A program made the position numbers and the translations under genes. A model generated the notes under the pieces. It searched no databases. It saw nothing but the letters and a program-made list of their open reading frames with translations, and was not told the DNA's origin. Below, in pieces: positions 50,341 through 62,222 of a DNA stretch of 64,000 bases. The DNA comes from Symsagittifera roscoffensis (taxonomy: Eukaryota > Xenacoelomorpha > Acoela > Convolutidae). The stretch spans positions 2,108,001 through 2,172,000 of the forward strand of contig NW_026970820.1 of the NCBI RefSeq assembly GCF_963678635.1, in the 5' to 3' direction. Position 1 is the stretch's first letter; every line of letters begins with the position of its first letter.

Positions 50341-50840
50341 AGTAAAGGCTTTGGATAGTATGCCATTTTTGATTAAGACAAAATTTTTGGCCAATTGTGT
50401 TTTTTTTCACAGTCCCTTTTCCACTGCAAATGTAAAGACTAATTTTTGTTTGAAGTTTTAAAAAATAATATTAACCTTTTCATTTGTGATGACTCGTATC
50501 ACTCATAAATCAATGGAAGACTCTGACTAACCTTCTCAAGCATGGAAATACATCAAAAAGAAAAAACGATTCTGGTTATTTCAGACTGCTTTTTTTGTTA
50601 AATTTCAGATAGATTTTGAAAACTCTTTCTTCAAATTGTATGTCTGCCGAAAAAGAACAAAAATTACAAACTGAAACCATTTTGGTTAAATTAGGGCTCT
50701 TCACCCACCAAACTCGAAATTGCGAAGCTGAAACGAACAATCGACAGCCCATTTTATAAGTTTCCTTTTATTTTTTCAAAACATGTGTCATATATTTTCA
50801 AAAGCAATTTTTTAAAGTTTCATTTTTTACCAGAAAAGTA

Positions 50841-52240
50841 AGTCCGAAAAAAAAAAACAGATTTTCAAATACTGTCAAAAAATAAGGTGGCAAGTAGTTT
50901 TACCAATGGAATCATAGTATATGATTAAGTTCAAAATAGTTTTCATTACCATTGACTAGACGCTTACTCAATTTGAGAAATGTCGTTAATAACTTTTTTG
51001 GAAACATAAAAAACGGATAATGGAAAAGTTTTCTTCAAACTTATAGAAAAGAATTTTATGAGAAAAACCATTACTAATATCACGTGTAAATTACGAGAGT
51101 AGATTCAGGCCAAATGCAAAATTTCAGCAGAAGCACTCAAGCAATTTTGAGAACGAAACAATTGTTCCAGAAATTGACAAAGTAGTATATACACCAATTT
51201 TACCATAAATCGTCAAAATATAAAAATCGCAAAAACTACAAAATTTATCCAACTTTGACTTTTAAATACTCTATATCGACTAAATTGACTATGCTAAGCT
51301 CGAATCGACCATCAAAAACCATTTTTAATCGTTTTGAATTTTTTAAGTTTTTTTCCATCAAAAAGTTGAGTCAGAAATGGGAAAAAGGTTTTTTTGTCAG
51401 AAAAACAAAAAAAGTTGTTCAAAATCAACTAAAAATCTAAGCCACATTTTTTGAACCTGCTCAGAATGGTTCTGGTGACCGAAGCCGTAAAAAGTACCCA
51501 ATTCGAGGAAATTCGAAAAAACTCTTTTTTCAGCACTTTGAAAAAGTGGAAAAATGGAAAAAATGGTCTTCAAACAAATAGGATGAAAAAGTGATCAGTA
51601 AAAACATCGATGCCGTGTCAAATCAGGATCGCATGCCAGTTTTTGAAACAATCCATCGGGTTTTTTTTAAGAACGAAACCACTTTTTGACAATTTTAGTA
51701 GTAGTATTTACACTAATTAGTACCATATATGGTCAAAATTCAAAAATACAAAAAACTACAATTTTTATCCAATTTTGACCTTCAAATACTCTATACCCAC
51801 TAATTTGACTATCAGGAGCTCGAATCAACCATCAAAAACCACTTTTAATCACTTTCAAATTTTTTTATTTTTTAAATCAAAATGTTGAGTCAGAAATAGG
51901 AAAAAACAATTTTTTTCAAAAAGTCAAAAAAAGTTGTCCCAATTGAATAAACTCAAAAAGGCACACTCTATGAACCTGTTCAGAATGGTTTTCATGACCA
52001 AAGCCGTAAAAAGTACCCAATTTGAGAAAATTCGAAAAATCACCTTTTAGTTAACTCAAAAAAGTGGAAAAATCGGGTAAAATGGGCTTCAAACCGATAG
52101 GATCGAAAAGTGACCTTTATAAGATATGATTGCCGTGTCAAATTAGGGCCGCATGCAAAAAATTAGAAAATTTTAACGGAAACTTTTTGAGAACTTGATA
52201 AATATGGTCATTTTGGTAAATGTATAATTTTAGAAATTTT
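50841..52240 (+). repeat. Class D body: three subrepeats of about 519 bp
   Basis: Starts at about 50841 (degenerate, AGTCCGAAAA), 51366 and 51885 (TTGAGTCAGAAAT). The spacing 51366-51885 is 519 bp, as in class C. Recognisable blocks are TTTTCAT-ACCA, the AAACTACAA-TTTATCCAA block, AAATACTCTATA and CATCAAAAACCA. The third copy runs into the tail. Confidence 0.75.
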
Positions 52241-52246
52241 TTGTCC

Positions 52247-52268
52247 GGAAGGGGCCCCTACCCCTTCC
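52247..52268 (+). other. H3 hairpin, class D form
   Basis: Perfect 8-bp stem GGAAGGGG/CCCCTTCC with loop CCCCTA, 33 nt before CTAG. Identical in u28 and u29. Confidence 0.9.
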
Positions 52269-52301
52269 TAAATGCTTTTTGTGCTACACGCGACCATCTA
52301 G

Positions 52302-54777
52302 ATCTTTCAGGTCTGCGTCCCACCCGCCCTCCGTGACTAATCTTGCTTCCGAGAAATATCATTTGTTTCACCTTTACCCCATCTCAGGTCAGTTACTCTT
52401 GAAAAAAGTCCTACTTGAAACGTTCGCATTCACTTTGCCCCCTACGGGCGCAATGGTGAAGCCCATTTTTTCTTCTCACTGAACTTCTTCTCCGAACAGT
52501 TCACATATAAAATTACTATGGTTTTATCTGAAATTTGCCGTGTCCAGCTGCGACTCCGACTTTTTTCACGTCACTTTTTTTCACAACAGGACCACATGAG
52601 ATTCCCATTCAGATACTGTCTCAATTTTGAAAATACTGATTTGATTTTTTTTGCCGTTTTACGCAAAATAAACTAATTACATCATTCGAATTTAAAAAAA
52701 AATTCCGAAAAACACTTAAAGATAGCAAGACATTATTGTGACTGTCGTCTATATCTGTTCTCTTTGTTGGAGGTCAATGATGCTCCCTAAGTGGGACCAC
52801 AAGGGTCCCAGGGAGCATCAGTAAAGGCTTTGAATAGTATGCCATTTTTGATTAAGACAAAATCTTTGGCCAATTGTGTTTTTTTTCACAGTCCCTTATC
52901 CACTGCAAATGTAAAGACTAATTTTTGTTTGAAGTTTTAAAAAATAATAATAGCCTTTTCATTTGTGATGACTCGTATCACTCATAAATCAATGGAAGAA
53001 TCTGACTAACCTTCTCAAGCATGGAAATACATCAAAAAGAAAAAACTATTCTGGTTATTTCAGACTGCTTTTTTTGTTAAATTTCAGATAGATTTTGAAA
53101 ACTCTTTCTTCAATTTGTATGTCTGCCGAAAAAGAACAAAAATTACAAACTGAAACCTTTTTGGTTAAATTAAGGCTCTTCACCCACCAAACTCGAAATT
53201 GCGAAGCTGAAACGAACAATCGTCAGCCCATTTTATAAGTTTACTTTTATTTTTTCAAAACATGTGTCATATATTTTCAAAAGCAATTTATTAAAGTTTC
53301 ATTTTTTACCAGAAATGTAAGTCCGAAAAAAAACAGATTTTTAAATACTGTCAAAAAATAAGGTGGCAAGTAAATTTACCAATGGAATCATAGTATATGA
53401 TTAAGTTCAAAATAGTTTTCATTACCATTGACTAGACGCTTACTCAATTTGAGAAATGTCGTTAATAACTTTTTTGGAAACATAAAAAACGGATAATGGA
53501 AAAGTTTTCTTCAAACTTATAGAAAAGAATTTTATGAGAAAAACCATTACTAATATCACGTGTAAATTACGAGAGTAGATTCAGGCCACATGCAAAATTT
53601 CAGCAGAAGCACTCAAGCAATTTTGAGAACGATACAATTGTTCCAGAAATTGACAAAGTAGTATATACACCAATTTTACCATAAATCGTCAAAATATAAA
53701 AATCGCAAAAACTACAAATTTTATCCAACTTTGACTTTTAAATACTCTATATCGACTAAATTGACTATGCTAAGCTCGAATCGACCATCAAAAACCATTT
53801 TTAATCGTTTTGAATTTTTTAAGTTTTTTTCCATCAAAAAGTTGAGTCAGAAATGGGAAAAAGGTTTTTTTGTCAGAAAAACAAAAAAAGTTGTTCAAAA
53901 TTAACTAAAAATCTAAGCCACTATTTTTGAACCTGCTCAGAATGGTTCTGGTGACCGAAGCCGTAAAAAGTACCCAATTCGAGGAAATTCGAAAAAACTC
54001 TTTTTTCAGCACTTTCAAAAAGTGGAAAAATGTAAAAAATAGTCTTCAAACAAATAGGATGAAAAAGTGATCAGTAAAAGCATCGATGCCGTGTCAAATG
54101 AGGATCGTATGCCAATTTTTGAAACAATCCATCGGGTTTTTTTTAAGAACGAAACCATTTTTTGACTATTTTAGTAGTAGTATTTACACTAATTAGTACT
54201 ATATATAGTCAAAATTCGAAATAACCAAAAACTACAATTTTTGTCCAATTTTGACCTTCAAATACTCTATACACACTAAATTGACTATCGGGAGCTCGAA
54301 TCAACCATCAAAAACCACTTTTAATCACTTTCAAAATTTTTTATTTTTTAAATCAAAATGTTGAGTCAGAAATAGGAAAAAACAATTTTTTTCAAAAAGT
54401 TAAAAAAAGTTGTCCCAATTGAATAAACTCACTAATCCACACTCTATGAACCTGTTCAGAATGGTTTTCATGACCAAAGCCGTAAAAAGTACCCAATTTG
54501 AGAAAATTCGAAAAATCACCTTTTAGTTAACTCAAAAAAGTGGAAAAATCGGGTAAAATGGGCTTCAAAACGATAGGCTCGAAAAGTGACCTTTATAAGA
54601 TATGATTGCCGTGTCAAATTAGGGCCGCATGCAAAAAATTAGAAAATTTTAACGGAAACTTTTTGAGAACTTGATAAATATGGTCATTTTGGTAAATGTA
54701 TAATTTTAGAAATTTTTTGTCCGGAAGGGGCCCCTACCCCTTCCTAAATGCTTTTTGTGCTACACGCGACCATCTAG
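52302..54777 (+). repeat. u28: class D unit, 2476 bp
   Basis: H1 52435-52453, H2 52779-52819, H3 54723-54744, CTAG 54774-54777. A 67-codon frame beginning at 52279 crosses the junction with u27 and is absent from u27, so it is not called. Confidence 0.92.
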
Positions 54778-57260
54778 ATCTTTCAGGTCTGCGTCCCACC
54801 CGCCCTCCGTGACTAATCTTGCTTCCGAGAAATATCTTTTGTTTCACCTTTACCCCATCTCAGGTCAGTTACTCTTGAAAAAAGTCCTACTTGAAACGTT
54901 CGCATTCACTTTGCCCCCTACGGGCGCAATGGTGATGCAGATGTTTTCTTCTCACTGAACTTCTTCTCCGAACAGTTCAAATAAAACATTACTATGGTTT
55001 TATCTGAAATTTGCCGTGTCCAGCTGCGACTCCAACTTTTTTCACGTCACTGGTGTTCCAACAACAGGACCACATGAGATTCCCATTCAGATACTGTCTC
55101 AATTTTGAAAATACTGATTTGATTGTTTTTGCCGTTTTTCGCAAAATAAACTAATTACTTCATTCGAATTTAAAAAAAAATACCGAAAAACACTTAAAGA
55201 TAGCAAGACATTATTGTGACTGTCGTCTATATCTGTTCTCTTTGTTGGAGGTCAATGATGCTCCCTAAGGGGGACCACATGGGTCCCAGGGAGCATCAGT
55301 AAAGGCTTTGGATAGTATGCCATTTTTGATGAAGACAAAATCTTTGGCCAATTGTGTTTTTTTCACAGTCCCTTATCCACTGCAAATGTAAAGACTAATT
55401 TTTGTTTGAAGTTTTAAAAAATAATAATAGCCTTTTTCATTTGTGATGACTCGTATCACTCATAAATCAATGGAAGACTCTGACTAACCTTCTCAAGCAT
55501 GGAAAAACATCAAAAAGAAAAAAACGATTCTGGTTATTTCAGACTGCTTTTTTTGTCAAATTTCAGATAGATTTTGAAAACTCTTTCTTCAAATTGTATG
55601 TCTGCCGAAAAAGAACAAAAATTACAAACTGAAACCATTTTGGTTAAATTAAGGCTCTTCCTTCACCCACCAAACTCGAAATTGCGAAGCTGAAACGAAC
55701 AATCGACAGCCCATTTTATAAGTTTCGTTTTATTTTTTCAAAACTTGTGTCATATATTTTCAAAAGCAATTTATTAAAGTTTCATTTTTTACCAGAAAAG
55801 TAAGTCCGAAAAAAAACAGATTTTTAAATACTGTCAAAAAATAAGGTGGCAAGTAGTTTTACCAATGGAATCATAGTATATGATTAGGTTCAAAATAGTT
55901 TTCATTACCATTGACTAGACGCTTACTCAATTTGAGAAATGTCCTTAATAACTTTTTTGGAAACATAAAAAACGGATAATGGAAAAGTTTTCTTCAAACT
56001 TATAGAAAAGAATTTTATGAGAAAAACCATTACTAATATCACGTGTAAGTTACGAGAATAGATTCAGGCCACATGCAAAATTTCAGCAGAAGCACTCAAG
56101 CAATTTTGAGAACGAAACAATTGTTCCAGAAATTGACAAAGTAGTATATACACCAATTTTACCATAAATCGTCAAAATAAAAAAATCGCAAAAACTACAA
56201 ATTTTATCCAGTTTTGACTTTTAAATACTCTATACCGACTAAATTAACTATGCTAAGCTCGAATCAACCATCAGAAACCATTTTTAATCGTTCTGAATTT
56301 TTTAAGTTTTTTTTCCATCAAAAAGTTGAGTCGGAAATGGGAAAAAGGTTTTTTTTCAGAAAAACAAAAAAAGTTGTTCAAAATCAACTAAAAATATAAG
56401 CCATTATTTTTGAACCTGCTCAGAATGGTTCTGGTGACCGAAGCCGTAAAAAGTACCCAATTCGAGGAAATTCGAAAAAAGTCTTTTTTCAGCACTTTGA
56501 AAAAGTGGAAAAATGTAAAAAATAGTCTTCAAACAAATAGGATGAAAAAGTGATCAGTAAAAGCATCAATGCCGTGTCAAATGAGGATCGCATGCCAATT
56601 TTTGAAACAATCCAACGGGTTTTTTTTAAGAACGAAACCATTTTTTGACAATTTTAGTAGTAGTATTTACACTAATTAGTACCATATATGGTCAAAATTC
56701 AAAAATACAAAAAACTACAATTTTTATCCAATTTTTCCCTTCAAATACTCTATACCCACTAAATTGACTATCGGGAGCTCGAATCAACCATCAAAAACCA
56801 CTTTTAATCACTTTCAAAATTTTTTATTTTTTAAATCAAAATGTTGAGTCAGAAATAGGAAAAAACATTTTTTTTCAAAAAGTCAAAAAAAGTTGTCCCA
56901 ATTCAATAAACTCACTAAGCCACACTCTATGAACCTGTTCAGAATGGTTTTCATGACCAAAGCCGTAAAAAGTACCCAATTTGAGAAACTTCGAAAAATC
57001 ACATTTTAGTTAACTCAAAAAAGTGGAAAAATCGGGTAAAATGGGCTTCAAACCGATAGGATCGAAAAGTGACCTTTATAAGGTATGATTGCCGTGTCAA
57101 ATTAGGGCCGCATGCAAAAAATTAGAAAATTTTAACGGAAACTTTTTGAGAACTTGATAAATATGGTCATTTTGGTAAATGTATAATTTTAGAAATTTTT
57201 TGCCCGGAAGGGGCCCCTACCCCTTCCTAAATGCTTTTTGTGCTACACGCGACCATCCAG
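54778..57260 (+). repeat. u29: class D unit ending in CCAG, 2483 bp
   Basis: H1 54911-54929, H3 57206-57227. H2 55257-55297 differs from the other two D copies only in its bulge and loop. The final four bases are CCAG (57257-57260) where every other unit has CTAG. Confidence 0.92.
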
Positions 57261-57340
57261 GTATCAGGGTGGGGCCGTGTGTTTGTGTTTTGGTGGTATA
57301 GTTGGCCTGAGGCCATATAATGCGCGCTCTACGCACTCGC

Positions 57341-57372
57341 AAAACGGAGCACCCTTCGGGTGCTACCGTTTT
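57341..57372 (+). other. H1 hairpin, class F form
   Basis: AAAACGG and CCGTTTT flank the usual GCACCC/GGGTGC core with a single A.A mismatch, loop TTC. The outer arm differs from class C (GCAGAAAAA) yet still pairs. Confidence 0.88.
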
Positions 57373-60300
57373 ACTCGGCCAGCCTAATTAGTATAATTTA
57401 ACATGAACCTGAAGAATTCACACAAAAAATTAAATTGAAAAAAAAAAAAAAACAAATCTTAAAATTGAAAAACGTTTAATTTTTTTTCAACTCAAGTTGT
57501 TATCTCAAAGCAACAAACCTCAGCTAGCGCTACATCTAAGTTCTTTCAAAAAAAACAACTCTTTTTTCTGATGCTGGTTTTGTTTTGTCAGCCACTGAAA
57601 ATACCATTTAGTTTTTCAGGAAGATTGATAATATTTTTATTGGTTCACGGCTTCACGTTTTTTTTAAACAGTTTTAACTGTAAACAAATTTGAACAAAAA
57701 CATTTCTAGAAAACACGTTCGTTTATGTTCTCATATAGATATATCCAAACCATTTTATTACGTTTTTGGAGCAAACTGCGAAATTTTCCGACAATTTGTT
57801 TTTCGCAATACCTTTAATTCAGTTTGCTGTTTGTTTCTTTTTTTTCTTAAATTGCATGTGGTTCAGTTTGTTATATAATTTATCACAAATTTTGTTCGTT
57901 TGGAAAACCATGAAATGTTTATTTACGAACTAAGTGCTTAGATTGAAACTTTAGCAAGAAGAAGTTGTACATTTTTCAACTTTTCTTGTAGAAGAGAAAG
58001 AATTTTTGAACACAAACACATGGTCTTTTACAAGTTAAAATATTCCGGAAATTTCTTTTGGTTTATTATAAATTTTAAAAATTTGTGAACGTAGTTTGCT
58101 TGACTTATTTCAGTTAGATAACAACAAATTTAATACTTCAAAACATTTTTTATTTTTTCATCATAAAAAAATACAAAAGTGAAAAAAAAAGAAAAACAAA
58201 CCTAATTTGGTTTTGTTTAAAAACAAAACCAAATTAGGAAATTGTACCATAGACAAAAATCTGAAAAAACTTCAAAATTTTGATCATGGTTATGATTATT
58301 AAAAATGGCTGAATAAGAGCAACTTCAGCTCCAGAGAAATATTATCTCAATCATTACAAGGAAACTGACACACGAAATATTGAGGCTTTTCAAACTTTTT
58401 GCCTACCTAAGCTTCCTAATCTTCCCTATCAATCACTAAAAATCCAAAACTCAGTTCGAGCCTATTTTTCCAAAATTTTGCAAGTTGAACGGAAGTTTGA
58501 TCTATTTTATTTTTTTAAAGATACAACTTTGAATTTCAAATATATTCTAATGAATTGAAAATGAATTTATTTCAACTTATGTTTCTGAAACAGACCGACA
58601 AATTTTCCCAGAATGTCATGTTTTATAAGCAACTTAAAAGTATTAAATAAAAAATCATCAATCAATTTCAAGGAAAAATTAAAGTCAACTGATATTTTGA
58701 ATAACTACATTTTCAATGACAAGAAAAAACATCATTTAAACCACTTAAAATATTTTGTCAAATATATATATATCAGTACTTGGCTGAACGTTTTAGTACA
58801 TAGTTTTTTGGAACATCCAATTATATAGCTGCTGCGTTATAGAACTATGAATAAATGAAAAAATGAATATATATCAAAAGAAAACAACCTTAAATTGAAA
58901 AACTCATGTTTTGAGCTTAATTTCTGATATCTATCTGATTTAAATAATGGTGAAAACTTTCAAATATTTTAAGTTTGACTTAAAATGCAACAGTTAAAGA
59001 ACATTTTTAATACTTTGTTTTCAATTGAGAAATAGTTTCAATCGTGGAAAACAACCTTCATGTTCGATAGTCTTAACAAAAAAATCTTATTTAAAAAATT
59101 TGTGGAAAAACTTTTTATCGCCTTATTCCCCTTTTACTGCCTAATTTTAAGTGAAAGATTTAGTATAATGTATGTATACCCATTCTAATGGTTTTCAACA
59201 GCATATGTTGTGTATATACTTGTTATGTTTGAATAACCATTGCTGCATTTTTTAAAAAAATATTTAAGCTAGCCAAAGCTGCCAATATCATTAACTGCGC
59301 TACACAACATTTAATTTACTACACTTAGATCCGCTGAAATTATGTTAAAATAGAGTAAATTTCAGGTCACAAATTGTAGGTTGTATTTTATTTACCTAAT
59401 GAATTATTTTTTAAAACTACCTTTTAATTTGTTTGGATAATTTTTGATAAAAAAATACTTTAAAAATGTAGAAATTTTCGCGAAAAAATTAAGTTTTTCA
59501 CAAAATTTAGATTATAGATTAGAAACCGTATCATAATTGATAAGGCTAATTGATACTATTGGTTGTTTTTAACAAAAGATAATCAATGGTTTAGAAAAAG
59601 TTAAAAGGCAGAGACAATTATTTCTTGAACCCATGATGGTCTTGTTATAGTAGGGAATTTTTTAGGTAAATATTATACCGCCCCTCAAATACTTTGTTTT
59701 TATCAGTTTCTAGATACATTATGTAAACCTTGTAGCCTGTTTAAATCTATTTATTTTATCAAACGATCAATATTTATTTTGAGGCATGTTTTTTGCGAGA
59801 TACGATGAACATACTTCAGAGGAAATTCGAGCATCAAAAAAACTAACGTCATATAGTAAAATTCAAAAGCTTCAGCGGCAAAACAAACCAAAAACGCGTA
59901 ATATTCAGCTGAAAAAAAACAGTGTAACTTCTCAGCATATTTACAACATGGTTGTTTTTTGTTTTTACCTTTCTTAGAAAAAAAATAGAATTATTTACGT
60001 ATACGTGTATTTTTTTATGCTGTCAATACTTTTTGAGAATGGAAAAAAATTACGTAAAAAAATCTCTTGCAAATGAGCACTAAGTTCTTAAAGGGATACA
60101 TGTACAAAAGAATGGGAAGAGTTTTGAAGATTCATAGGTAAAAAACCTACGGGTTACAAGAGTACCTTGTATACATGCATTAACTTTTCTTTTCAAAGAC
60201 ATAAACATATCTTGCATCTTTGTTATATTATAGCACAATGTCACTCATTTTTGCTTATGTTTTTTGTTTTTGCAAATGAACAAAGAAATTGTCCTATAAA

Positions 60301-61235
60301 AACTGTGAAACAAGCGGTCAAATAAAACTTTTTAAAAATAATTTTTCCTTAATGTATTTCAAAATCGGGGCATTGGTTGAAAGAATCTTAAAAACTTTTT
60401 TATAAGTCTATTTTTGGTTAACTAGAAGTCGTCGCAAATTCTCAAAAGAGAAGTTAGTTTATACTTATTTTACCAATTTCAAAAATCTTTTATATTTAAC
60501 GACAATAATTATGGCTACAGGCTTGTAGTTTTGCTTAATTTATGTTTGATTTTATTAAGGGCAAAAAAAAGTTAAATCATAGTCTATATGCAAACCAAAA
60601 GCAAAACAAGAATCTGATAAAATGTTTTGATCAGTAAAGAATGGCCGAATCTGTGAGTTTTCTGGTTTAAAAAAGGAGAAAAACATATATCTAATAAAAA
60701 AAACTTAAAATGAAGAAATTGTGTTTTGAATTGATATGGAGTGTGTTACCTCAAAAGTCAAACAGGAAATCTTTGTTGTTTAAGAATACTAAAGTATTTC
60801 AAACGGAAAGTTTACCTCTGATCACATAAAACACTACCAGTTATCAAGGAATTGAATAGTAGTTATTAGTTTTATATTGTAGTACTGAGTAATCAATGCG
60901 CAATTTTTTCGTTCCTTCAAAGACAACCACATTGTTTTTTTTTGCTACAATTTAGCCTAATTGCTATCAAAAACAAATCATTGTCTCTTATAACAATTGC
61001 AGGAGTGTTTTTGAGACATTAACAGTCTGGATAAACTGTTTCTGAAATTGATACTTGAAAAAAAAAGAAAAAAAAATTGAAAAAAAAAACTAATTTTCTG
61101 CAATAAGCCATCGTGAAAGGTGCTTCCACAAATAGTTATATAAATTTTTACGTTATTAAGAAACAGTTTATCATATATCAACGTTTTTGACTATTCTCGC
61201 GGTATATACACCCTAAAACATCATAAAAAATGTCT
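57373..61235. other. AT-rich interior of u30, unique in this window
   Basis: About 3.9 kb with no match to the other units. It holds several short frames of at most about 70 codons, all of low complexity and rich in K, N, F and I. It also holds a short TA run near 58757-58772 and small hairpins such as TAGGT/ACCTA at 60135-60149. I see no splice-site-linked exon set, no known domain and no terminal inverted repeats marking an inserted element. A multi-exon host gene fragment cannot be excluded. Confidence 0.6.
58201..58238 (+). other. H2-position hairpin of class F: perfect 18-bp inverted repeat
   Basis: Left arm CCTAATTTGGTTTTGTTT, loop AA, exact reverse complement on the right. It lies 940 nt from the unit start. 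It has no bulge and no sequence likeness to the other H2 forms, so its identity as H2 rests on order alone. Confidence 0.8.
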
Positions 61236-61435
61236 TCAAAACAAAAATTTTGGTGTTTTTATTGAAAAACGCCCTTTCGAGCACACCCTTGGACATGCTG
61301 AATGAGAACAAAATCACTTAGCGACATCGGATTTCTTGCACTGTAGAAGGCAAATTCAGCACTATACAAATCACACGGATAACTTTTGGACTCCCTTTTG
61401 AAGTTTCCCGCCACATCGAAAGAGGGCGTTTTTTT

Positions 61436-61752
61436 GCGAAAAAAAATCGAAAAATTCATTTTTGGCGGGGAAATTTTCAAAAATTTCAAAAATAAAGTAA
61501 ACCTATAAATAACGGTTTCCAACTAATGTTGGCACGATAAACATTTTTGTCCTTCATGTATATGGCAAAATTCTGGTGGGAACATAAAAAAATTGAAAAT
61601 TTTTGCGAAAAAAAAACGAAAAATTCATTTTTGGCGGGAAAATTTTAAAAAATTTTAAAAATAAAGTAAACCTATAAATAACTGTTTCAGACTAATGTTG
61701 GCACGATAAACAATTTTGTACTTCATGTATATGGCAAAATTCTGGCGGGAAC
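61436..61752 (+). repeat. Two direct repeats of about 169 bp in the u30 tail
   Basis: First copy about 61436-61604, second about 61605-61752. Both contain CGAAAAATTCATTTTTGGCG, AAAGTAAACCTATAAATAAC and ACTAATGTTGGCACGATAAA. The related block is single in B2 units (for example 14899-14965). Confidence 0.85.
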
Positions 61753-62159
61753 ATTGAGAACTTGAAAATTTGACAAAAATTTTTCACGAAAAAATCAAAA
61801 AATCTCAAAATTTTATTTTTCACAGAAATCAACAAATCAGCCCATTGGCACTCCCTAACAGTGCCCTTTCATCGGCCTCATCACACGCTACGTCGAATTC
61901 CCAACAAAAACGGAGTTATGGGGTATTTTTTACGAAAAAATGCATTTTTGCCCGATTTTGCCCCCAAAAAGGGCGTGTTTGGTCAACAAAGGGTGTAAAT
62001 CTTAAAAAGTGTCAGAAGAATTATCTTATTTTCTCACCAATTCCTGGCTGCATGCAAAAATTCAGCAATTTTCAAGGGGCCAATTTTGAGATCGTTTCGC
62101 AATATGTGACATTTCGCTATATAGCTTTGTTCCCTAACCCCTACCCAATGGAAAATACA

Positions 62160-62189
62160 GCGCGCCGGAGGGGCCCTCCCCTGGCGCGC
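62160..62189 (+). other. H3 hairpin, class F form
   Basis: GCGCGCC pairs with GGCGCGC, then a GG bulge on the 5' side, then AGGGG pairs with CCCCT around CCCT. With 12 bp it is the strongest H3, and it lies 33 nt before CTAG. Confidence 0.85.
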
Positions 62190-62222
62190 AAAAAATGCGG
62201 AACAAAGTTCTCGACCACCTAG

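Larger units (their letters stand above)
49821..52301 (+). repeat. u27: class D unit, 2481 bp
   Basis: The head starts ATCTTTCAGGTCTGCGTCCC. H1 49954-49972, H2 50300-50340, GCATGC 52151-52156, H3 52247-52268, CTAG 52298-52301. The body has three subrepeat copies (about 50841, 51366 and 51885), one more than class C, which partly explains its greater length. Confidence 0.92.
57261..62222 (+). repeat. u30: class F long unit, 4962 bp
   Basis: The only unit of its kind. The head has the ACGCACTCGC box and H1 (57341-57372). H2 is an 18-bp perfect inverted repeat at 58201-58238. The tail from about 61240 is related to B2/E tails and carries GCATGC (62050-62055), H3 (62160-62189) and CTAG (62219-62222). 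The interior is unlike the rest of the window. It may be an expanded or DNA-capturing version of the unit, or a unit split by an insertion. Confidence 0.75.

Noticed and set aside
52279-52482. 67-codon frame MCYTRPSRSF in class D (also 54755)
   Set aside because: The start codon is in the preceding unit's tail and is lacking where u27 follows a class E unit.
59786-59977. 63-codon frame in the u30 interior as a possible exon
   Set aside because: No matching partner exon, no known motif, and no clear splice sites that extend it. Kept only as an unproven possibility within the interior entry.
61770-62222. 150-codon frame in the u30 tail
   Set aside because: It covers the GCATGC box, H3 and the terminal CTAG and ends exactly with repeat text. 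No homologous frame exists in related B2/E tails.
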